From the NCBI GenBank assembly GCA_905209865.1, contig CAJLUP010000046.1, positions 1 through 12,499 on the forward strand: 12,499 bases of DNA, given 5' to 3'. Positions 7,421-12,499 of this stretch are shown here, piece after piece; the stretch's first letter is position 1; every line of letters starts with the position of its first letter. The stretch comes from an uncultured Lachnospiraceae bacterium. Its GTDB lineage: Bacteria > Bacillota > Clostridia > Lachnospirales > Lachnospiraceae. The translations under genes were made by a program, and so were the position numbers. The notes below the pieces were generated by a model, which worked only from the letters and a program-made list of their open reading frames with translations, was not told the DNA's origin and searched no databases.

Positions 7421-8773
7421 ATGGATCAGGAAAATAGACTTGGTGTGGAGCAGATGCTTGAGTTGCTTGAAAAGCATGATTTTAAACAATTAAAGGAAGA
7501 ATTGGAGTCCGTGCATCCGGTAGATATTGTAGATGTACTGGAAGAGCTGGATAAAAAACAGCGTATATTGATCTTCAGACTTTTGGCAAAAGAAGAAGCT
7601 GCTGAAGTGTTTACCGATATGAACAGCGACATGAGAGAAGAGTTGATCAATGCCCTGACAGATTCTGAATTGGAAGAAGTTATGGAAGAGATGTATGTTG
7701 ATGACACCGTCGATGTGTTGGAAGAGATGCCGGCAAATGTCGTGGATCGTCTTTTGATGGCGACGGATGAAGAGACAAGAAAGAAGATCAACGCACTTTT
7801 GCAGTATCCCGAAGACAGTGCCGGAAGTATTATGAATATTGAATATATCAGTCTTCGGAAAGAGATGACGGTTGCAGATGCGATTTTGCGAATCCGTCAG
7901 GTCGGCATTAATAAAGAAACGATCTACACATGCTATGTGACGGAAAAAAGAAAATTGATCGGAATGGTTGATGTGAAAGACCTGTTGACGGCAGGAGAAT
8001 CGAGGCTGATCGAAGAAATTATGGATGAGAATGTGCTGTATGCCCGCACGTTGGACGATCAGGAATATGTGGCGAATATGATCAATAAATACGGTCTTGT
8101 AGCAATACCGATCATTGATCATGAAGACTGTCTTGTCGGGATTGTAACCGTAGATGACGCCATGCTTGTATTGCAGGATGAAACGACGGAAGATATCAGT
8201 ATCATGGCCGGTGTCAGTCCGAATGAGGATTCCTATTTTGAGACTTCTGTTTTCCAGCAGGCGAAAAACCGTACTCCGTGGCTGATGCTTCTGATGCTTT
8301 CGGCGACGATCACAGGAGAGATCCTTGGATATTATGAGAATGCAATGGCTGCAATGCCGATTTTGATCACGTTTATTCCGATGCTTATGGGAACAGGAGG
8401 AAACTGCGGATCTCAGAGTTCGACGCTGATTATTCGTGGTCTGGCGGTCGGAGAAATTGAATTTTCGGATATTTTTAAAGTAATCTTTAAAGAAGTCCGG
8501 GTGGCGCTTGTAGTGGGAACGCTTCTTGCATTTGTAAACGGCGTGAGAATCTGTATTATGTACGATCGTAATATTATGTTGGCAGTTGCACTTGGGATTA
8601 CGATGATCGCAGTTGTAATGATGGCAAAGTGTATTGGATGTATTCTTCCGCTTTTAGCGAAAAAGATCGGACTTGATCCTGCAATCATGGCAGCGCCTTT
8701 GATCACAACGATCCTCGATACATGTACGATTCTTGTTTACTTCAATATCGTGACAACGATGTTTAAACTTTGA
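7421..8773 (+). CDS. mgtE: MgtE-type magnesium channel/transporter
   Basis: Membrane Mg2+ channel gated by intracellular Mg2+. The 450-residue product has the full family layout. A leucine/glutamate-rich MgtE N domain (about 10-130) contains acidic helical repeats such as DIVDVLEELDKKQR. A CBS-domain pair follows (about 135-255, with LIGMVDVKDLL and LVGIVTVDDAM), then a hydrophobic C-terminal part of about five membrane helices (about 280-447). The pore signature FIPMLMGTGGNCGSQSS is present, as is LDPAIMAAPLITTILD, whose final aspartate D433 corresponds to the selectivity aspartate of the Thermus protein. ATG 7421 is chosen because GAGGAG lies at about 7409-7414. The frame is open back to 7262, but that part overlaps tmcAL and the promoter. 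It lies between tmcAL and pta without an obvious metabolic link. Cobalt or other divalent ions could also be carried. Confidence 0.93.
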   Translation: MDQENRLGVEQMLELLEKHDFKQLKEELESVHPVDIVDVLEELDKKQRILIFRLLAKEEAAEVFTDMNSDMREELINALTDSELEEVMEEMYVDDTVDVLEEMPANVVDRLLMATDEETRKKINALLQYPEDSAGSIMNIEYISLRKEMTVADAILRIRQVGINKETIYTCYVTEKRKLIGMVDVKDLLTAGESRLIEEIMDENVLYARTLDDQEYVANMINKYGLVAIPIIDHEDCLVGIVTVDDAMLVLQDETTEDISIMAGVSPNEDSYFETSVFQQAKNRTPWLMLLMLSATITGEILGYYENAMAAMPILITFIPMLMGTGGNCGSQSSTLIIRGLAVGEIEFSDIFKVIFKEVRVALVVGTLLAFVNGVRICIMYDRNIMLAVALGITMIAVVMMAKCIGCILPLLAKKIGLDPAIMAAPLITTILDTCTILVYFNIVTTMFKL

Positions 8774-8781
8774 ACAAAGAG

Positions 8782-8817
8782 AGGGGATTGTACTTAAAAA
8801 TGCACATGAAATCCCCT
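8782..8817 (+). terminator. Hairpin after mgtE, possible weak terminator
   Basis: AGGGGATT (8782-8789) pairs perfectly with AATCCCCT (8810-8817) around a 20-base loop, starting eight bases after the mgtE stop. No T-run follows; the right arm runs straight into the palindrome TTGTATACAA. It could terminate or process the mgtE transcript, or be part of the pta regulatory region as DNA. Evidence for termination is weak. Confidence 0.35.
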
Positions 8818-8826
8818 TGTATACAA
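8817..8826. promoter_or_regulatory. Candidate operator identical to that in the citrate synthase promoter
   Basis: The perfect palindrome TTGTATACAA is identical over all ten bases to 2489-2498. Here it covers the -35 element of the pta promoter instead of the -10. I found no other exact copy in the window. Being palindromic and lying in two promoters of genes that consume acetyl-CoA, it is a reasonable candidate for a second site of the GntR/FCD regulator encoded at 3994-4650. Part of the match (TTG) is also what a -35 box would give by itself. Confidence 0.45.
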
Positions 8827-8845
8827 AATTCATTTGCGTTATAAT
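8817..8845 (+). promoter_or_regulatory. Probable promoter of pta-ackA
   Basis: TTGTAT (8817-8822) and a perfect TATAAT (8840-8845) are separated by 17 bases. Transcription would start near 8852, about 34 bases before the pta ATG. The -35 half is part of the palindrome described in the next entry. Confidence 0.7.
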
Positions 8846-8885
8846 AAAACTATAATTGTGAAAAATGAAAGGTGGCTTTTAAATC

Positions 8886-9881
8886 ATGGGATTTATCGAT
8901 GAAATCAAGGCAAGAGCAAAAGCGGAAAAAAAAGTGATTGTTCTTCCGGAGACAGAGGACGAAAGAACTTATAAGGCTGCGGAAACAGTCTTAAAAGAAG
9001 GAATTGCAGAGCTGATTCTCGTAGGAAGCGAAGAAGAGATCGAGAAAAATAAAGGTACATACGATATTACAGGCGCTGCGATTGTCGATCCTGCGAAAAG
9101 CGATAAAACAGAAGCTTATATTGCAAAACTTGTTGAATTGAGACAGAAAAAAGGAATGACAGAAGAACAGGCAAGAGAACTTCTTCTGAACAATTATCTG
9201 TACTACGGTGTTATGATGGTGAAGATGGGAGATGCTGACGGTATGGTATCCGGAGCATGTCACTCCACAGCTGACACACTTCGCCCGTGTCTTCAGATCC
9301 TGAAGACAAAACCGGGAACAAAACTTGTATCCGCATTCTTTTTGATGGTTGTTCCGGATTGTGATATGGGAGCGGATGGAACATTTATTTTCGGAGATGC
9401 CGGACTTGAACAGAATCCTGACCCGGAAAAACTGGCGAACATTGCACTTTCTTCCGCAGAATCATTCAAAGTTCTGACAGGAAAAGAACCGATCGTGGCA
9501 ATGCTTTCCCATTCTACAAAAGGCAGTGCAAAACATGCGGATGTCGATAAAGTAGTAGAGGCAACGAAGATAGCGCATGAACTTGCACCGGAACTGAAAC
9601 TGGACGGAGAACTTCAGCTTGACGCTGCAATCGTTCCTGAGGTGGGGGCATCGAAAGCTCCGGGCAGTGAAGTTGCAGGACATGCGAACGTATTGATCTT
9701 CCCTGATTTGGATGCCGGAAATATCGGATATAAACTTGTGCAAAGACTTGGAAAAGCAGAGGCGTACGGACCGCTTACACAGGGAATTGCAGCTCCGGTA
9801 AATGATTTGTCCCGCGGTTGCAGCGCAGAAGATATTGTAGGCGTTGTTGCGATTACAGCAGTTCAGGCACAGGCAGAATAA
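8886..9881 (+). CDS. pta: Phosphate acetyltransferase (Pta)
   Basis: Converts acetyl-CoA and phosphate to acetyl phosphate and CoA, the first step of acetate formation; reversible. The 331-residue protein is the short, catalytic-domain-only form, without the N-terminal DRTGG/P-loop extension of E. coli Pta. The residues known from the Methanosarcina thermophila enzyme are present at the same numbering: R133 (in STADTLRPC), S309 and R310 (in VNDLSRGCSAEDIV) and D316. R86 is close to the expected R87. An AAAGGTGG-like ribosome binding site lies about eleven bases upstream of the ATG, a little farther than usual. ackA follows 79 bases downstream on the same strand with no complete terminator between them, so the two form an operon. 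Confidence 0.96.
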   Translation: MGFIDEIKARAKAEKKVIVLPETEDERTYKAAETVLKEGIAELILVGSEEEIEKNKGTYDITGAAIVDPAKSDKTEAYIAKLVELRQKKGMTEEQARELLLNNYLYYGVMMVKMGDADGMVSGACHSTADTLRPCLQILKTKPGTKLVSAFFLMVVPDCDMGADGTFIFGDAGLEQNPDPEKLANIALSSAESFKVLTGKEPIVAMLSHSTKGSAKHADVDKVVEATKIAHELAPELKLDGELQLDAAIVPEVGASKAPGSEVAGHANVLIFPDLDAGNIGYKLVQRLGKAEAYGPLTQGIAAPVNDLSRGCSAEDIVGVVAITAVQAQAE

Positions 9882-9882
9882 G

Positions 9883-9922
9883 AAACAGATTTTATGGAAA
9901 GCATACGAGAAGCTTTCTGTTT
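9883..9922 (+). other. Two-part hairpin in the pta-ackA gap
   Basis: Within the 79-base gap, GAAAGC (9897-9902) pairs with GCTTTC (9912-9917), and AAACA (9883-9887) pairs with TGTTT (9918-9922), with a nine-base bulge on the left side. The structure is moderately stable and ends about 27 bases before the ackA ribosome binding site. It has no T-run, so it is more likely a processing or stabilising element than a terminator. It may also be chance. Confidence 0.3.
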
Positions 9923-9960
9923 ATAAAGGTGATAAAAACAAGAAATTTGGAGGAAAAGTA

Positions 9961-11157
9961 ATGAACGTATTAGTAATTAACTGTGGAAGTTCTTCCCTGA
10001 AATTCCAGCTCATTAATGCGGAATCAGAAGAAGTTCTGGCAAAAGGAATTTGCGAGAGAATCGGAATTGACGGACGTCTGACTTATCAGCCGGAAGGCGG
10101 AGAAAAAGAAATATCCGAAAAAGCAATGCCGACTCATACAGAGGCGATCCAGTTTGTTATTGAGGCGCTTACAAATCCGAAGACAGGTGTTGTGAAGAGC
10201 CTTGATGAGATCGGAGCTGTCGGACATCGTGTTGTACATGGCGGAGAAAAATTTGCATCTTCAGTTGTGATTACGGAAGAAGTGAAGAAAGCTATCGAGG
10301 AGTGCAATGATCTTGCTCCGCTTCATAATCCGGCAAACTTAATTGGTATTACGGCTTGTGAAAAACTGATGCCGAATACACCTATGGCCGCTGTATTCGA
10401 TACAGCGTTTCATCAGACAATGCCGGAGAAGGCATATATGTACGGACTTCCATATGTATATTATGAGAATTATAAGATCAGACGCTACGGCTTCCACGGA
10501 ACAAGTCACAGCTTTGTTTCTAAAAGAGCAGCAGAAGTGATGGAAAAACCGTATGAAGATCTGAAAACGATCGTATGTCATCTTGGAAACGGATCCAGTG
10601 TGACAGCAGTTATGAATGGAAAATCAGTAGATACTTCCATGGGAATGACTCCGTTGGAAGGTCTTGTAATGGGAACTCGTTCGGGGAATATTGATCCGGC
10701 GATTATGGAATTTATTGCCGAGAAAGAAAACCTTGACATTGCAGGTGTGATGGATGTTCTGAATAAGAAATCGGGAGTATTCGGTATTTCAGGAGAACTT
10801 TCCAGTGATTTCCGTGATCTGACAAATGCAATGAATTCAGGAGATAAGAAAGCAAAGATCGCAATGGATGTATTTTCTTACAATGTTGCGAAGTATATCG
10901 GTGCTTATGCCGCTGTGATGAACGGTGTGGATGATATCGTGTTTACAGCAGGTATCGGTGAGAACGACGATTATGTAAGAGAGCAGGTATGTTCCTATCT
11001 CGGATATCTTGGTGTTGACTTCGATAAAGAGATCAATACAGGTTTGAGAGGAAAACAGGCTGAGATTTCAAAACCGGGCTCAAAAGTAAGAGTATTTGTT
11101 ATCCCGACAAATGAAGAGCTTGCAATCGCAAGAGAGACATTGGCGCTTGTTAAATAA
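9961..11157 (+). CDS. ackA: Acetate kinase (AckA)
   Basis: Transfers phosphate from acetyl phosphate to ADP, giving acetate and ATP, the substrate-level phosphorylation step of acetate fermentation. It works in reverse to activate acetate. The 398-residue cytoplasmic protein belongs to the ASKHA kinase fold. It starts MNVLVINCGSSSLKFQL with N7, S10, S12 and K14. Further catalytic residues are R90 (GHRVVHGG), D147 (VFDTAFHQT), H179 (RRYGFHGTSH), R240 (MGTRSGN) and E385 (TNEELAIARE). The nucleotide motifs HLGNGSSV (207-214) and FTAGIGEND are present. All correspond to the M. thermophila enzyme with a one-residue offset. ATG 9961 has GGAGG at 9949-9953, seven bases upstream. The frame is open to 9844 inside pta, but this extension is not plausible. 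It is the second gene of the pta-ackA operon. Confidence 0.97.
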   Translation: MNVLVINCGSSSLKFQLINAESEEVLAKGICERIGIDGRLTYQPEGGEKEISEKAMPTHTEAIQFVIEALTNPKTGVVKSLDEIGAVGHRVVHGGEKFASSVVITEEVKKAIEECNDLAPLHNPANLIGITACEKLMPNTPMAAVFDTAFHQTMPEKAYMYGLPYVYYENYKIRRYGFHGTSHSFVSKRAAEVMEKPYEDLKTIVCHLGNGSSVTAVMNGKSVDTSMGMTPLEGLVMGTRSGNIDPAIMEFIAEKENLDIAGVMDVLNKKSGVFGISGELSSDFRDLTNAMNSGDKKAKIAMDVFSYNVAKYIGAYAAVMNGVDDIVFTAGIGENDDYVREQVCSYLGYLGVDFDKEINTGLRGKQAEISKPGSKVRVFVIPTNEELAIARETLALVK

Positions 11158-11208
11158 GAAAAAACAGAGTTGTCTTAAAGATCGTACAGAAAATACTATA
11201 TTTTGTGT

Positions 11209-11222
11209 ATTTTCATGAAAAT
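11209..11222. promoter_or_regulatory. 14-bp perfect palindrome upstream of the yceD-rpmF promoter
   Basis: ATTTTCATGAAAAT is a perfect 14-base palindrome ending five bases before the -35 box at 11228. It overlaps the right arm of an 8-bp inverted repeat (GAAAATAC at 11189-11196 and GTATTTTC at 11207-11214). Its place suggests an operator or an A/T-rich upstream element. I do not recognise it as a known factor's site, and it does not resemble the FapR box. Confidence 0.3.
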
Positions 11223-11227
11223 GACGG

Positions 11228-11255
11228 TTGACAAACAGAATTTACATGATATAAT
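11228..11255 (+). promoter_or_regulatory. SigA-type promoter of yceD-rpmF
   Basis: TTGACA (11228-11233) and TATAAT (11250-11255) both match consensus, with a 16-base spacer and a TG one base before the -10 (extended -10). The start would fall near 11262, about 23 bases before the yceD ATG. This is the strongest-looking promoter in the window, as expected for a ribosomal protein unit. The 127-base gap after ackA contains no clear terminator. Confidence 0.8.
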
Positions 11256-11284
11256 AATTCAGGTATGAATAGGAGTAAATAACG

Positions 11285-11812
11285 ATGTTAATTAACCTAT
11301 CAGACGTTTTGTCAGACCAGCATAAGACAGTTGAAGAGACTGTGCCGCTTACGATGAAGGAAGTCCGGATGAAATCCGGAACTTATCCGATCGTTGAGAG
11401 TGAGCCGGTTCATGTCCGGGTAGAACATGTCAGGGGAAAGGAACTGCTTATTTATGCAGACACCAGACTTGTGACGGTCATTCCCTGTGACAGATGCTTG
11501 GAGGATGTCAGATATGAATTCGTTTTTGATTTTACGAAGCATGTCGACATAGGTCTCTCCGACGCAGAACTGACAGAGGAGCTGGATGAATCAAACTTTA
11601 TTGACGGATATCATCTTGACGTGGACAAACTACTCAGCAATGAGATCTTGTCGGGATGGCCGGAAAAAGTATTGTGCAGGGACGAATGTAAAGGTCTTTG
11701 CCCGGTATGCGGTCAAAATTTGAATACGGGGTCCTGTGATTGTGAAGATCCGGGGCTTGATCCTAGAATGTCAGTTGTCCGTGACTTATTTAAGAATTTT
11801 AAGGAGGTGTAA
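11285..11812 (+). CDS. yceD: YceD/DUF177-family protein (rRNA accumulation factor family)
   Basis: A 175-residue cytoplasmic protein of the DUF177 family, whose members sit beside rpmF across bacteria and are linked to 23S rRNA accumulation. The molecular activity is not defined. A mostly beta N-terminal half contains a CDRC pair (C68, C71). An acidic middle stretch follows (about 91-117). The C-terminal hallmark CRDECKGLCPVCGQNLN has C131, C135, C139 and C142, followed by C151 and C153, and probably binds zinc. AGGAG at 11271-11275 lies nine bases before the ATG. The stop at 11812 is three bases before rpmF, so the two genes are translationally coupled. The family assignment is firm; the function comes from the family, not from this sequence. 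Confidence 0.9.
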   Translation: MLINLSDVLSDQHKTVEETVPLTMKEVRMKSGTYPIVESEPVHVRVEHVRGKELLIYADTRLVTVIPCDRCLEDVRYEFVFDFTKHVDIGLSDAELTEELDESNFIDGYHLDVDKLLSNEILSGWPEKVLCRDECKGLCPVCGQNLNTGSCDCEDPGLDPRMSVVRDLFKNFKEV

Positions 11813-11815
11813 CCT

Positions 11816-11995
11816 ATGTCAATCTGCCCAAAGAATAAATCTTCTAAAGCAAGAAGAGATAAAAGAAGAGCTAACTGGAAAATGAGCGCTCCGAACCTTG
11901 TAAAATGCAGCAAGTGCGGCGAACTCATGATGCCTCACCGTGTATGCAAAGCTTGCGGCGCATACAACAAACGTGAGATCATTTCCGTTGACTAA
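11816..11995 (+). CDS. rpmF: 50S ribosomal protein L32 (bL32)
   Basis: A 59-residue structural protein of the large ribosomal subunit. It starts MSICPKNKSSKARRDKRRAN, a very basic tail followed by W21 and KMSAPN, as in L32 of Firmicutes. Four cysteines in CSKC (C31, C34) and CKAC (C44, C47) form the zinc ribbon, so this is the zinc-binding form rather than the cysteine-free paralogue. GGAGG at 11803-11807 lies eight bases before the ATG and is inside the last codons of the preceding gene. The pair yceD-rpmF is a conserved two-gene unit, here ended by a strong terminator. Confidence 0.97.
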   Translation: MSICPKNKSSKARRDKRRANWKMSAPNLVKCSKCGELMMPHRVCKACGAYNKREIISVD

Positions 11996-12011
11996 TCGTT
12001 AATTAAATGAG

Positions 12012-12045
12012 AAGGACGTAAAATGTGATTTTACGTCCTTTTTTT
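12012..12045 (+). terminator. Strong intrinsic terminator after rpmF
   Basis: AAGGACGTAAAAT (12012-12024) pairs perfectly over 13 bp with ATTTTACGTCCTT (12028-12040) around a GTG loop, followed directly by five more T. It starts 17 bases after the rpmF stop and is the clearest terminator in the window. It should uncouple rpmF from plsX. Confidence 0.95.
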
Positions 12046-12231
12046 GTTGCAATGACGACTGCTTACAATCCTGGAATGTGCCTTTTGGCACTTCCGGTGA
12101 TTGTGTGTTAACAGCATATCGTTTAGTGGAGACAGGATTTTGAACTGTCCGGCGATGTGGGAGGTTTGAAGATGAAGCAAGGATCTCCTGCATGATTATG
12201 TAATAAAAGAGATACGACAGACATTTTTTTG
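12046..12231 (+). other. Hairpin-rich gap between the rpmF terminator and plsX, no gene recognised
   Basis: No credible coding frame is seen. A nested stem-loop lies at 12065-12104: ACAATC (12065-12070) with GATTGT (12099-12104), then GGAA (12073-12076) with TTCC (12092-12095), and GTGCC (12078-12082) with GGCAC (12087-12091) closing a TTTT loop. Two smaller helices follow: GACAG (12131-12135) with CTGTC (12145-12149), and GGAG (12160-12163) with CTCC (12185-12188). TACAAT at 12064-12069 could act as a -10, with TTTTTG at 12041-12046 as a poor -35. The stretch could be a small RNA or a plsX leader, or simply spacer. It matches no riboswitch class I know. Confidence 0.35.
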
Positions 12232-12260
12232 TTGATTTTTACAATAATATCAATTAGAAT
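12232..12260 (+). promoter_or_regulatory. Possible promoter of plsX
   Basis: TTGATT (12232-12237) and TAGAAT (12255-12260) are separated by 17 bases in a very A/T-rich stretch. The start would fall near 12267, leaving a leader of about 22 bases. Because a strong terminator ends the rpmF transcript, plsX needs a promoter in this gap, and this is the best candidate. No FapR-type operator is seen. Confidence 0.45.
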
Positions 12261-12288
12261 AATTTCAGTAGCGTTAGGAGGAATGGAG

Positions 12289-12499
12289 ATGTCTGACATG
12301 ACAAGAGTAGCGCTTGATGCGATGGGCGGTGACAATGCGCCGGTCGAGATGGTAAAAGGCGCTGTAGAAGCAGTACAAAAGCGGAATGATATTCAAGTTC
12401 TGCTGACAGGAAAAGAAGAGATACTAAAGGATGAACTTGCAAAGTATACATATCCGGATGGAAGGATTGAGATCGTGAATGCATCCGAGATCATTGAGA
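12289..12499 (+). CDS. plsX: Phosphate acyltransferase PlsX (5' part only)
   Basis: PlsX makes acyl-phosphate from acyl-ACP, which PlsY then uses to acylate glycerol 3-phosphate at the start of phospholipid synthesis; it is a peripheral membrane enzyme. The first 70 codons are present, and the gene runs off the window edge. The family signature VALDAMGGDNAP follows directly after the start (residues 7-18). ATG 12289 is chosen because AGGAGG at 12276-12281 lies seven bases upstream. ATG 12283 is only one base from that site, and ATG 12298 is farther away. In related genomes plsX is usually followed by acpP and rnc, which would lie beyond the window. Confidence 0.93.
   Translation, partial: MSDMTRVALDAMGGDNAPVEMVKGAVEAVQKRNDIQVLLTGKEEILKDELAKYTYPDGRIEIVNASEIIE

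Noticed and set aside
7490..8122. 210-codon open frame on the minus strand inside mgtE
   Set aside because: It lies wholly antisense to the conserved MgtE N and CBS domains; its composition (H, F and I rich) is that of an antisense shadow.
9844..9960. Extension of ackA back into pta
   Set aside because: The AckA family starts at MNVLVINCGSSSLKF, and GGAGG is seven bases before that ATG.
12052..12111. 19-residue hydrophobic peptide (MTTAYNPGMCLLALPVIVC) after the rpmF terminator
   Set aside because: It has no ribosome binding site; the preceding bases are the T-run of the terminator, and it overlaps a strong stem-loop.

Overview
The window looks like a chromosomal segment from an anaerobic, low-to-moderate G+C Firmicute, most likely a gut-type member of the Lachnospiraceae (Clostridia). 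This rests on strong AGGAGG-type ribosome binding sites, SigA-like promoters, a short ACT-type SerA with a family-typical N terminus, a Re-citrate synthase-like protein instead of the common Si-type enzyme, and the order pta-ackA-yceD-rpmF-plsX. The genus cannot be fixed from sequence alone. I see no mobile element, CRISPR array, phage gene, rRNA or tRNA. This is core metabolism, and no wholly new multi-gene system is evident.

Layout. Positions 2-46 appear to be the last codons of an upstream gene. serC and serA (108-2355) form a two-gene serine biosynthesis unit closed by a strong hairpin terminator. As printed, serA carries a one-base frameshift around 1236. A SigA promoter at 2471-2499 then drives a Re-citrate synthase-like gene, a GntR/FCD regulator and an NADP-type isocitrate dehydrogenase (2584-5950). 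With an aconitase encoded elsewhere, these enzymes would carry oxaloacetate and acetyl-CoA to 2-oxoglutarate, and so to glutamate. A bidirectional terminator separates icd from the convergent tmcAL gene on the minus strand (6032-7327). tmcAL is divergent from mgtE, an Mg2+ channel (7421-8773). Then come pta and ackA (8886-11157), the acetyl-CoA to acetate/ATP pathway. A yceD/DUF177-rpmF unit follows with its own promoter and a strong terminator, then a 240-base gap with several hairpins, and finally the start of plsX, cut by the window edge.

How the genes may work together. Acetyl-CoA is the common node: the citrate synthase consumes it for glutamate synthesis, Pta-AckA converts it to acetate and ATP, and TmcAL uses acetate and ATP to modify tRNA-Met. 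The most interesting regulatory observation is that the exact 10-base palindrome TTGTATACAA lies in the citrate synthase promoter (over the -10) and in the pta promoter (over the -35), and nowhere else that I found. It has the form expected of a FadR-type GntR operator, and a FadR-type regulator is encoded inside the first operon. A single regulator may therefore tune both uses of acetyl-CoA. This is inference and needs testing.
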